A stretch of 64,000 nt of DNA, from NCBI GenBank assembly GCA_025738555.1, contig JAOVFP010000001.1, positions 3,906,001 to 3,970,000 of the forward strand, given 5' to 3'. The translations under genes and the position numbers were made by a program. The notes under the pieces are model-generated. The model had not been told where the DNA came from and searched no databases. It saw nothing but the letters and a program-made list of their open reading frames with translations. Source of the stretch: Cyathus striatus. Its lineage: Eukaryota > Basidiomycota > Agaricomycetes > Agaricales > Nidulariaceae. Positions 11,558 to 21,856 of this stretch are shown piece by piece (the first letter of the stretch is position 1; each line of letters opens with the position of its first letter).

Positions 11558-12077
11558 TGACGTGCATTTTTGTTGATCGAGCATCCCACCTCAATCCCAC
11601 CTCACATGATATGTAAACATCCGTGTAATGTTTCGATGCCGTTCGAAACTATATACACACTTGCCCTCACTCCCTCGGTGTGCCCACTCTTAATCGTACA
11701 CACAGTGGTGTTCAACCTTATACCAAAGTTCCCACTGCAGACACGTCAACTCCGAAACCACTCTGTTTCCTGAAAACATAATGGATATTGATAGGAACCA
11801 TGCGGTACATCATGAAACGTATATACAATAATCTCTATATCTTCCTCCAACTGAAGCATATTCTTAACTTCATAAAGAAACACACGAAAGGCGAGAAGTG
11901 AAAGATTCGAAGAATTTAACGATTATCTATAGCAAGTGTAAAGGTTGGTAGTAGACTGTTTACCGAACGACGCACTATGGATTACAACTGGAAATACCAG
12001 GCTTCTTCTATTAATCTCTTTAGATTTTTACTGCAGATTTTAAGATAAACTTTATACGTACAGTCCAATATGGCATC
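11558..12077. other. Intergenic, convergent 3' ends
   Basis: Lies between the 3' end of MDM35 and the 3' end of the minus-strand repeat protein. AT-rich, with no supported gene. Confidence 0.6.
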
Positions 12078-13082
12078 CTAGGCATCGTTTGGCGTAACTC
12101 CGAGAGGAGCAGGGATGATACCAATCAAATAATCCACGGGATCCAGAATCTGACGCGGGAGTAGTTCTCGGGAAGACAGTCCGTCGAAAATATTGCCGAG
12201 TAAATCCGTAAAATCTAGTTGTCTGCTGGCCAACTTCTGGTTAAGTATGTCGCGGGCCTCCTGTGTTCCGGTTCCGAGAGGAATCAGGGAGGTGAGTAAT
12301 CCAGTCAAATCAGTACTGACATCAAGCTGCCTCCTCCGTGTATCTTCATCCGTCGGGAGGCCGAGTAGACCGTCTACAAGGACGGCGACGTCTTGCCTGG
12401 CTGCGACATTTGGAGTTTGTGTGGTGCTGTCGGTGGCCTCTGTGGTATCTGTTGTTGTCGAGTTCTGCTGGTCACCACCCCCGAGGATACTACCGAGGAG
12501 GCCGCCGAGGAGCTGCCTAGAGGACAGCTCCCCAGGCTGTTGAGCATCGAGGGAGGGAGTTGCTCCATCTCCACCAAAAATAGGGAGACTATTCAACAAA
12601 TTATTGAGGTCCTGTCTAGCCGAAAGGTCGCTCTCCCTCCTGCCGGCTGCCGGTGCACCCCCACCCAGGATTCCCAAAAGACTGGTAAGGTCAAGCTGCC
12701 TGGCTGATACGTCAAGCTCTCTCCTATCCTGGGCACCCCCGCCCAAGAGAGAAGCTAATGGCAGAGCACCTAAAAGACTGGTAGGGTCGAGCTGCCGGGG
12801 GAAAGCGTCAAGGCTTCTCCTGCCGTCCTGTGCTCCCCCGCCCAAAAGTGAAGCTATCGGCAGAGCACCCAAAAGACTGGTGGGGTCAAGCTGCCTGGGC
12901 GTAACTTCAAGCTCTCTCCTGCCGTCCTGGGCTCCCCCACCCAAGAGAGAAGCTATCGGTAAAGCACCTAAAAGACTGGTGGGATCAAGCTGTCTGGTGT
13001 CCACGCTCGATACATCTAGATTAGGCACTGGGGCGGCGTATGCGTACAAAATGGATACCAGCAAAAAAATGGTGCACTTCAT
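12078..13082 (-). CDS. Secreted Kex2-site-rich repeat protein (KEP-like), 334 residues
   Basis: Single exon with signal peptide MKCTIFLLVSILYAYAAPVP. Three nearly identical 33-residue units follow, each starting RQLDPTSLLGALP and ending GGGAQDGRR or DRR plus a short linker (ELEVTP, SLDAFP, ELDVSA), then increasingly degenerate copies. Dibasic RR sites close each unit, typical substrates of the Golgi protease Kex2, so the precursor may release a series of hydrophobic Leu/Gly-rich peptides. There are no cysteines. The C-terminus, LPRQILDPVDYLIGIIPAPL, closely resembles that of the gene at 14268-14990. Fungal proteins of this architecture include surface-coating repellents, pheromone-like precursors and precursors of ribosomally made peptides; the sequence does not decide which. 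A minus-oriented TATA-like stretch lies at about 13191-13198, roughly 110 bp upstream. Confidence 0.8.
   Translation of the reverse strand: MKCTIFLLVSILYAYAAPVPNLDVSSVDTRQLDPTSLLGALPIASLLGGGAQDGRRELEVTPRQLDPTSLLGALPIASLLGGGAQDGRRSLDAFPRQLDPTSLLGALPLASLLGGGAQDRRELDVSARQLDLTSLLGILGGGAPAAGRRESDLSARQDLNNLLNSLPIFGGDGATPSLDAQQPGELSSRQLLGGLLGSILGGGDQQNSTTTDTTEATDSTTQTPNVAARQDVAVLVDGLLGLPTDEDTRRRQLDVSTDLTGLLTSLIPLGTGTQEARDILNQKLASRQLDFTDLLGNIFDGLSSRELLPRQILDPVDYLIGIIPAPLGVTPNDA
12699..12995 (-). repeat. Three tandem 99-bp coding repeats
   Basis: The marker AAAAGACTGG-type string recurs at 12970, 12871 and 12772, exactly 99 bp apart, matching the 33-residue protein period. The three copies differ by only a few bases, so they were duplicated or homogenised recently. 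A fourth, shortened and diverged copy follows toward 12600. Confidence 0.88.
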
Positions 13083-14267
13083 GGTTTGGTGTGAGCTTCG
13101 AAGGCCTGGAGAAGTGTATGTTTACACTTTCTTTGGTGTATTTAACCATTTGCAAATTTGCCACTATTTTACGTCGAAACTATATATGTTTAACCGTATT
13201 TTTTTCGGCGATAAGAAGGAGAAACCGACTTCAGCCCAGAAGCTCTCTTATTGTGCACGAAATTGACGATGTAGCAACTCTAGTATAGATGCCCCAGACG
13301 ATGACATCTGCTCCTATCTTGTTGAGGTATAACAGCGTGCACTGCGCGTGTGTACGTCTATGTGGCTGATCTTCCATTCCACGTTGATAACGACAGTTGT
13401 AGGGAAGAAGTAAGTGGAATATGTTACGGAAAGAGAGGAATTCCGAAAATGACATTCCTTATGTTTTAAGTGGAACTTCCTTACTTCGCGCCTTCCTTTT
13501 CTGTCTGGTGTCACATCGCCTGTATGAAGTCCATTGTTACTTTTCATGCACTTCTAGATCGTACACATCAACCTGACGCGTGTCTTGAATTGTTTGCAAG
13601 CCACGGTATATGATTCCTCATATTACACACTGGCTAGTCTCCCGTAATCAGACTACAGGTGTGTGACTCTGTTTGGTTTTTTTGTTTGTATCGACACACG
13701 TACTGTAACACCGGCACACTCTACGTATTGAAAGTTTATAAAGCTATTCTTGTATAAAAACAAACCAATCTGATCATGATGCCCCATTGGCTTTTGATAG
13801 GGTTTGGTTTTGCACTTCGAAACTTAAGGACAAATCAAACTGTACTGAACCATTTTGAGTTTCAAGTCAAATAAGTAATCGACGTAATAATCCATATATT
13901 GATAGCCTAGTACAAAACATTAATCAATATCTAACACTGTTAACTGGTACTCTGGCAATATGGCCAGTGCAAAAGCCGTCTGGCAGGTGGCCAAGTACAA
14001 TGAGTCGTGGAAATCGGAACTATCAACTTCAATGAGGAAACATATCTATGGTACACATATTCAGCAAAGAGTTGAAAACAGAAGAATATCTAGGGAAGTG
14101 AGCTAGCTGCTGCTAAGGAAATGCTGAAAGTAAGAAATATAACTGTGTAAGTTGTTAAGTTAGCTACTTACGGGTCATCCCAGTTACAAGTGAAGGGTTC
14201 ATAACTAATAGCAATTACTAATCAGTAATAATATTCAGTTTTGTAAATATGCTTACGCACTTGGTCT
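13083..14267. other. Intergenic, promoter of the repeat protein
   Basis: Contains the promoter of the 12078-13082 gene on its left side and the 3' region of the next minus-strand gene on its right. Short frames at 13231-13547 have no signal peptide, motif or splice context and are not supported. Confidence 0.55.
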
Positions 14268-14990
14268 CTACGCATTGGTTGTTGGCGTTAACCCGAGAGG
14301 TGCAGGAACTGCTTTGATAAGAGTTTCGACGGGATTAAGGAGTTGACGACGATTGTAACCTCTTGAGGACAAGCCGTCGGTTAAATCTCCCACGGTGTCA
14401 TCCACAGTGTCTCCAAGGTCGTCTCCAAGGTCATCTCCCAAATCTCCCAAGTCACCTATATCGGGAAAATCCCTCTCCACTATAGTCTCAGCTTCGTCCA
14501 CATTCCTGTTTGCTTTACAGGAGGTCTGCGAGCTAGGCGTTTTAGCCGGTGGTTGTTGTTGTTGCTGCTGCTGCTGTCCAGAAGTGTCGGTGGTAGTTCC
14601 AGAGGAACCTGTAGCGCCTCCTAAAGAGCCTGTAGCGCCTCCCAAAGCACCAGTGGCACCTCCCAATAATCCCCCAAGCTGAGGTACAATGCCAGAAATA
14701 ATGCCTCCGGAAGCATGGGTTTGCCTGGAACCAAGTAAACCCGACTCCTCCAGGCCAAGGCTGGAAATCAGCATGTTAAAGTCGACCTGTTTGCGTGACA
14801 AATCAGCAGCTCCATCATTATTATGAAGCTCTCTAGATTGACCGCCACTGAAAGGCAAAATTCCACCCAACAGCAAGCTCGTAATGTCCTGCCTTGAAGA
14901 GAGGTCTCCTTCGTTTGCAGTGGCCGTGTAGATGACTGGAGCGGCCTTTGCAATGAGGATGGGGGCGAAGAAGATAATGGCGGGCTTCAT
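14268..14990 (-). CDS. Secreted Gly/Asp-rich protein, paralogue of the KEP-like gene
   Basis: I start it at the ATG at 14990 because it gives a compact signal peptide (MKPAIIFFAPILIAKA); an in-frame ATG at 15050 adds 20 residues that would bury it. Sections in order: SSRQDITSLLLGGILPF, like the units of the 12078 protein; a Gly/Ala/Thr segment with three GGATG-type copies; a run of nine Gln; one Cys; an Asp/Gly/Leu repeat (DLGDLGDDLGDDLGDTVDD); and a C-terminal RRQLLNPVETLIKAVPAPLG. That last block aligns with RQILDPVDYLIGIIPAPLG of the 12078 gene. Single RQ sites and one RR suggest secretory-pathway processing. Function unknown. Confidence 0.75.
   Translation of the reverse strand: MKPAIIFFAPILIAKAAPVIYTATANEGDLSSRQDITSLLLGGILPFSGGQSRELHNNDGAADLSRKQVDFNMLISSLGLEESGLLGSRQTHASGGIISGIVPQLGGLLGGATGALGGATGSLGGATGSSGTTTDTSGQQQQQQQQPPAKTPSSQTSCKANRNVDEAETIVERDFPDIGDLGDLGDDLGDDLGDTVDDTVGDLTDGLSSRGYNRRQLLNPVETLIKAVPAPLGLTPTTNA
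14546..14578 (-). repeat. Poly-glutamine-coding triplet repeat
   Basis: A CAG/CAA triplet run (seen as TTG and CTG on the plus strand) encodes nine consecutive glutamines in the secreted protein. Its length may vary between strains. Confidence 0.85.
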
Positions 14991-16199
14991 TTCGAACGGC
15001 GATAGGAGGAACAGTTCTGAAGCTTGGCGTTTTAAGAACTCGTAATACATTATTTTAATGGTTAGTCAATTCCAAACATTCTTAGCCATCGCGCTGCTAC
15101 AGCTGCACACAACTTGAAACCAGAAGCCAGACGAAGCCAAACATAAATGCCCCGCGAAAGAAGTTACCATTCTTCAGACTTCTTGACGAAAGTATGTCAA
15201 CCAAGTAAAATGTTCAGAGTACTATTCTGACGCAGAAGACACGGCGTCTCACAGCATCCGCCACTGCAAGCAGGATCATCTAGTACTTACTTACTAGTAA
15301 GTCAATACTTAGTATTTACCTTGTAAGTACTAGTATGTACTTACCAAGTAGTAGAGCTAACATCTTAGATGTCAATTATCCCTGCACAGTTCCATGGAAA
15401 ACAGCAATGCGCAAGGTAGCAATAAATAGTAAAAGCAAACCAGTGGAGCATGTTGTTCAAGGCTCACTTGAAGCAACCAGCAAGCACCTCAGACAGTAAG
15501 TAGTAAATCGGATCATGGAACATATGGTAGTAGGTACAACCCGATCTTAACGCTATAACGCACATATTTCCGGGAAAAATATCTTTGGATTGTACCATAT
15601 TTACCGTCGTGATCCGATTCAGTCCTGTCTGAGGTGAAGCCAAGGTGAGGCAATATGAATAGTTAGTATTCGCAGTGCGCACCAAATTCGCACAAGCTTT
15701 TGTAATAATATTTGTTCGTGTTATAACATGGGGACATTATCCTCTAAAGCTTCACTTGATCTAGATTTTGGAACGAAGACAAATCGAAGATAAATTGAAA
15801 TAAGACTTCCCATTAATGAATGTATACATACTTCGAGATCTGTAACTCAGGTCATTTAGATATTTTTTACATGCAAGTAATCGATGAGTGCAAAGCTGCT
15901 TGCTAGCTAACAGGCGGACGTTGATCAGTACGCCATGCCGCTAACACCTGGCTATCATCTACGTCTGTTACTAACATACTACATAGCTTGCAAGCTAGAA
16001 GGTGGAATTTGTGCGGAAATCTTGGACATATCGTATATTCAATATGTCGAGAAGCAGAAGCTCTGACCTGCTTCTTGCAGCACAACATCGTCGAACTTCT
16101 AGAATTAAACATTTGACGCTGTTGTATAATGGGTATAGTTTGGAGAACGAAGTCAGAGTCCTATGAAAAAGTACGATGCGATGGTACAAGAATACAAAT
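14991..16199. other. Intergenic with nested inverted repeats
   Basis: Promoter region of the 14268-14990 gene plus the 3' flank of the aspartic protease gene. Short frames at 15464-15685 and 15903-16189 are unsupported. A cluster of TACTTAC/GTAAGTA words at 15281-15352 is listed separately. Confidence 0.55.
15281..15352. repeat. Nested TACTTAC/GTAAGTA inverted repeats
   Basis: GTAAGTAC (15323-15330) and GTACTTAC (15337-15344) are perfect inverted arms with a 6-nt loop, nearly extended by flanking CTTG/CAAG. CTTACTAGTAAG at 15290-15301 is a perfect 12-bp palindrome, and AGTACTTAC at 15282 pairs with GTAAGTACT at 15323. It lies about 300 bp upstream of the secreted-protein start at 14990. Confidence 0.8.
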
Positions 16200-18520
16200 T
16201 TATATAATGTTCGATAGCGACAGCATCGTCCAGATGAAGATGGTTGATGAAATTAATAATGCAAAGGAAGCATGAGCGTTGGTGGCTCCACTCCAACCTG
16301 GTGGTACACCAAGAGTGACGGCTGCCATGGAATAAGTAGATATGGAAGTAGTCACTTCTCCAGCTGGATCTGTGACGATGAGAGTCACCAGTGAAGGTGT
16401 TGGTACGATAGTTGGCATTGCAGATGCATTGACCGAGGTTCCCTGACCGCCTAGGATAGGTGAATATATGCTAGTAGCCAGACCTGTTGTAACGATCGCC
16501 CCTACGGAGGCAGTTACAGATGCATTAAGCGTATACGAAGGTGTCGAAAACGTCGGGGTAGATAGTGGGAAGTTAGGTAGCGTCGTCGCCACTGTGGCTG
16601 ACAAAGAGGAGAGTACCGAAGCGACATATTCTGGCGTTTCCGCTATATTGGTTGCATTCTGCAACAAATATAGGCCAATCATCGGAGGTTCTTTCCCGTT
16701 GATCCCAAAGCTTGAACGCTACATAAGATTACATACAGAGTACACAAGAAAAACAATCCTACCTGAATATTGAATACACCGTCCGTAGGAACGCTGCTCC
16801 TACGGAATGGAAGTAAGATGAATATTGTAGGCAAAAATAAAACGTGGGGCAGTACTGACCGAGCTGCCAGTCAATGCCATCCGCACTGGGCGGAAGTGCT
16901 CTTGGCCAAGACAAACATAGATTAGGATTACCAGATGCGGGTCCAATGATGTAGTCGGATGGTTGCATGGTGTAATTTTGGGTCCTAGCACAGGTAAGAT
17001 AAACGGGAATAACAAACAGGAATATCAGCTAGAGCAAGGCTCACCCAAATGTAAACGTCAAGGGAACAGTGGTATCACAGGGAACGGCCCATTGCCCGCC
17101 TAAACAGTTGTCATTACATTCTAGCCCAAAGAATAAAGGCCCTTACTAGCATCGACAAGCCGCGCTCCTTCAATAAGCGAATACAAACGGGAAACCTAGA
17201 TTTCCGACTCCAGTCAGAATCAGCCGGACTGCGGAACTCCGCAGTACATACATCCTGATAGGGCCCATATAATCCAGAAGCTCCACTACCGTTTGAAAGT
17301 CAGATATAGGCTGTATATCAAACGGAACGACTTACACGTCGAACAGTGTCAACGAACGATTTGACGTTGCATTGGGATAGGTTGGGATTGGGAGAAGCTG
17401 ACTGACATTTACCTGCCACACGTAAGAATGACGTAGCTGAGAATAAACATGCTAAAAACATACAGAGAACGCCGCAAGAGGAATGGTCCACTGAAGATAA
17501 CTCGAAACATTATTTTCAGCGCCGAATGGTGGGAACTGTGCAACACGATTCCAGTTAATGAGGCTAGTGTTAGTTACGACAGACGAATCAATAGCGCCTA
17601 ATCTCTTGATCAATATACAAGATATCTCCGTACAGGTGATACATACCTAACGATAAACTACCACTCGAATTTCTTGTCAAGCTCAATGCAAACAGTGGAT
17701 AGTCTAATATCCCTCGTTGTGCAAGAGTCGCAAAGAAGGGTGTTGCTAAGGAAGGTCAGTGCGGAGATATGTACACATGAGTGAACGTTTGCGCACAATT
17801 TACTACTAAGCTGCTGAACGATGACAGCCGAGGAAAGCCAAGTCCGAGGACACCGCTTGTATCATCAATCAAGGACACATTGGAGCTCGTAACAATCCCT
17901 GGTAGCAACCGTAAGTACGTAGAGAGCTTTCTCGCATAATAATCTTACCCAACGTTTGATTTGCAAGGACAATGTTAGCAATCTGCACAGTTTCACGTGC
18001 AACAAAACCAGAAGCCACTGATGATCGTCAACTCTAGTCGTGTAACCAAGCCATTAAGAAAGTGTCTTACCGGTACCATCAGCATACTGGACATTAAACG
18101 TTGTGGCGTTATTATTAATAGGTGTGAAGGTTGGACTCTGGTACGTAAGAGGGTAACGAGGTGTATTCTTGCAAGTGGTTGTCTGGCATTCTGAGGACAG
18201 TAACCAAAGGTCTGAAGATGCAGTGTCTAACGCAACTCGAAAACTGATGTTCCCAGCTTGCAAGAGTGCAAAATATGACCTAGCATGTTATAAACATCGA
18301 ATTCTACCAGGAGTGAGAAGCGTGCGTACTGTCTATCGCTTGACAACGAGACCGAAGTCAGGGAGGCACTGGTTCCATTGTATGCCGCAGCTCGCGAATG
18401 CAGTTGAACAGTGATAGGGTTTGAACGAGGGACTATGCTGAGCCCCCGCTCTGAGGATGCTTCCGCCACCAGGACTAAAGAGGCCAAGAACGCGACAAGC
18501 CAGGAAAGGAACGACCACAT
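16200..18520 (-). CDS. Yapsin-like pepsin-family aspartic protease, probable GPI anchor
   Basis: Family A1 secreted aspartic protease with about ten exons. It starts MWSFLSWLVAFLASLVLVAEA (signal peptide). After the first intron comes the N-lobe active-site region VALDTASSDLWLLSSEC, then VQYADGTG, and later TPFFATLAQRGILDYPLFAL. The second active-site region joins TLFDV to GASGLYGPYQD across the intron beginning near 17331. QNYTMQPSDYIIGP and AAFLRTVYSIF follow, in the usual C-lobe order. The tail is Ser/Thr/Pro-rich and ends in a hydrophobic segment (LLISSTIFIWTMLSLSNII) after small residues, as for GPI anchoring at the plasma membrane or wall. Both catalytic Asp are present, but the motifs read DTAS and DVGA instead of the usual DTGS/DTGT. 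Some exon ends between 16800 and 17500 are uncertain. Confidence 0.82.
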
Positions 18521-19044
18521 TTCTGGCTTATGGTTTGTTCGACTTGGACTTTGCTATGATGAAGGACACATTCGAAAGCGACAGGAAAGGAGTGAGTGAA
18601 TGAGCGGAAGCGAGAATAAGGACAAAGAATACAGTGGGAACAAATATGTAAAGTAACAAGGGCCGGCATGACCGTGAAACCACTCCCATCACGATTCACC
18701 AGACACCCCATCACATTCAGTCCCCGAAATGCCAAGTATTGCTGCGCCCACCACTCTCACTCAATCTATTTCTATAGCTTACACCTATAATTTATGTATT
18801 TATGTAGGAATAGAAACACTTTCACGTACTGCACGGCAACGATAAGAGAATGATAATACATCCGCGGGAAAATCGGCAAGAAAGAAAGAAGGAAAGAAAG
18901 GTAAGAAAGTATATACCAACGCACAAGGAATCGCGAAACAGAATTACGAAAGAGGTAGCGCCATAAAGATACGGGAAGAGAAGAAACCAAAGAGTCCATT
19001 AAAGACATCACAAGTGGTAATACGCAGCGCCATAATGTGAGCAT
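18521..19044. other. Intergenic, protease promoter side and RasGAP 3' side
   Basis: Contains a purine-rich GAAA/GGAAA tract at about 18889-18910 and otherwise nothing recognisable. Short minus-strand frames here lack support. Confidence 0.55.
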
Positions 19045-21856
19045 TCACCGCTTTGCAAACACCTTTTTCAATAAGCCTAGCACTTTGGGAACATTTAGTT
19101 GCACGTATTCCAGGTCCAGTAGATGCTTATTATCTTTTTGCTGTAGAATGCGGTCTCCGTTCAGCGAAATATCACAGAATGTTGTATCAACCACAAACCT
19201 TCTCCAACAAATCATCTATTTTAAGGTCCATCTCTAGAATAGCCTTTTCGCGACCCTTGTAATGTAGTGCAATAATAAACGTTCCAGGTGTTGGTGACGT
19301 GATATTGAAGTAAATGTTCGGCCGCCTAAAATATAATGTCAACCTCGTCAGCAGATTCCTCATCACAACAGACGCACCTATTATCCGGAACATTACTTTC
19401 CACAATAATGCCCTCCTTCTCCAACTGTGCATGTGTGAACCTATATGGACCGAGCACAACCGCCTTCACAGGCTTCTTCTCTTTCCCGCCAACAGTAACG
19501 ACGCCAACAGCTGTCGTGCTTCCCTTGTCTTTTGACGCTGTAAGTCGCACATTCGCTAGGTAGGCTTTGTACTGTTCCAGTTGCGATCGTAAGTAATTGT
19601 TGTGGTCCCCAATGGTCTTATACACCGCTTCTAGCGACTTCGTTTCCAAGAGAACTTTCTCCCTCAAATTCCCCAAATGCACTAGCTCTGCTGCAACTTC
19701 ATCCTGCATAAGCTTATATCCATCGACAGCATCCACTATTTTCAGTTCCTCCAGCTCCCGAAGCATCTCCTTAACCTTGATACCCTTGCGCACGAGCACC
19801 GCGTCTTTGGTCGTTGCTGCACGCTCAGCGATGGCTGCAAGATTATATGGTCTTTTGTCTGCGACGCCAGGCAGCGAACGAATGAGCTGAACGAAGATTG
19901 ATTTCGTCTCCATGTATAGCATTTCACTCGACGATACCGAGTCCATGAGGGCGCTCTGAATGTCTTGTACAGGTGTCTCCCATCGACTGTAGAGATGGAG
20001 ATCAATGGTTCGATTTTCTTTACGGGGCACTTGTGGAGGTGCAGGGCCAAGTTCGTCAGTGAGAATGCGAAGGTGCTGTTTATCATTGGGCGACTACAGA
20101 TGCTTCAGTTAATATGCACACCACAATGATAGGGATCTTACCAAGGTTTCGATATGTTGCAGAATTAAGGAATGGGTGTTGTACAATTCATTCAAAGTAA
20201 TATGAATCATCAGATCTTTCTTCGAGAGAGCCATGTATTGATCCATCTTTTCACAAATTAGCCTGAAGAATGGGATAAGAATAAATGAACTCTCTCACCT
20301 CTAGTGTATCATAGAAATCGCCAACTTCGCAAAGGTTGTTGAGGAACTGGTTTATCCGCGCTTTGTTGTTCTCCACGAATGGATTCAGTGTAATCATATA
20401 GGCCTCCTTCGCGTATGACGGCTTGTTGGCCAAATTTTGAAGCATCTTGGCGATCTAAGATAGGATATGATGTATTAGAAATTTCATCAAAAAAGGCATT
20501 GCTATAACGCACTAAGGTTAATGTTCGCCGAGGGTGCTTCGCCGGAACGCCTTCCACCAGCATGTACGCTTGCGGCGTAACAATTGCAGGATTAATAAAC
20601 CGTAAGAAGAAGAAGCCGCCAATAAGGGAACATATTGCGTAGTCAGTTGCATCAGGGTATTTTCTCTGGAAAACAAATGCCATCAGGCATTCATTGCATG
20701 CCGAACTATTGATGAATTACTTACTCGAGTCAAACTTCGAATCTGTTTACAAATCCATCGAATTCCATACGGCACACTCTCCATACTCTCTATAATTGTC
20801 ACAAGGAAGCTGTTGGCAATCTCCATGAGCATGGTTAGCCGTGGTGCAATGATCGCCTGAACGTCTGGGTTCTCTGCAGCAATCTCCGGAGCGACACCTC
20901 GCGGAAGGTTAGGAGGCAATGATCCTGTTTCTTCCTCGATTTGGTTGACCATTTGCTCGTATACCTAAAATGATGCAATAAGAAAAGGCATTCCTCGAAT
21001 GGCAAGGAATGTCCTCCGCACCTTGACAGGATTAATCTCAAGATTAAGATCCTTGTGCTCGATTAAACTGTTGATACGTTCGGCAAGAACACTCTTGAGA
21101 TAACTTTGACCAGGTCCACGGCGGGTATATGTTGTCATCATTCGCGATACAGGAGTATTGGCACGAAGCAAGGATCCGAATTCAGTGGCAGTATCAAATT
21201 GAGCAGACAGAACAGACTGGAACATCGTGAGGAGAAGATGCTCTTCTCGGCTTTCGTATTGATTTCCGTATAACGTGAACATGACGGTTTGGAGGAGGGT
21301 GTCGATTTCTGAAAGCGAGACCAAACGACATAGGGCAGCTTGTGTGTCGCGGTTCAGACTGTAGAAGGAAGAAGAGGTTGGAGTACTGCTGAAGTCTTCG
21401 GTCATCTGGATAATGTCCCTCTGTAGGATCAACTTCTTCCAACGTACGTTCTACTTCTCGTTGCTAAGATGGAGCTGTTAGAGAAGACGGGGGTCCTGGC
21501 GTGAAATGTAAAAAAAGTACCTCATCTGCGGCCATCCTGTTTTGTATGAGAAGCGCAATTCTGGAGTCCAAGTAGCGAACATCGCGTTCAAGTACAAAAT
21601 TCTTCTTTGATTGAGCAGAAATCTTTGTCTTGAGATCTCTAAGACGTTTCTGGGCTGAAACGACAATAAATTATTACCAAGTTCAGCAAAAGATGGGATG
21701 TCGCGTACCCCGAGCAAGGTCATCTTCTACCTCCACATCCTGCTCGGCCGCCATACTGAACAAAGCCGTAACACTGTATCTGTTCGTATTCCTGTTCGTG
21801 AGACGCCGGCCGGACATTGGGCCAGGAGAAGTGGGCGAGTCCATGTAGGAAGACAT
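19045..21856 (-). CDS. RasGAP of the Gap1/Sar1 (IQGAP-related) type, with an apparent frameshift
   Basis: GTPase-activating protein that switches off Ras, with RasGAP and RasGAP_C domains. It starts [19 protein letters not shown] at 21856. A coiled-coil-like stretch follows ([20 protein letters not shown]), then [13 protein letters not shown]. The RasGAP core shows [20 protein letters not shown], the likely arginine finger in [15 protein letters not shown], and the signature [19 protein letters not shown]. The C-terminal RasGAP_C domain runs from [16 protein letters not shown] to [19 protein letters not shown] and ends KKVFAKR at 19045. Introns are short GT-AG. One problem: the conserved frame before 21350 (SEPRH) and after 21338 ([16 protein letters not shown]) differ by one base, with no possible intron between. 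I see no calponin-homology or IQ motifs, so this is the Gap1 type rather than a full IQGAP. Confidence 0.85.

Noticed and set aside
12193..13266. Plus-strand frames antisense to the KEP-like gene
   Set aside because: Ser/Pro/Arg-rich shadows of the repeats on the other strand; no start context, no homology.
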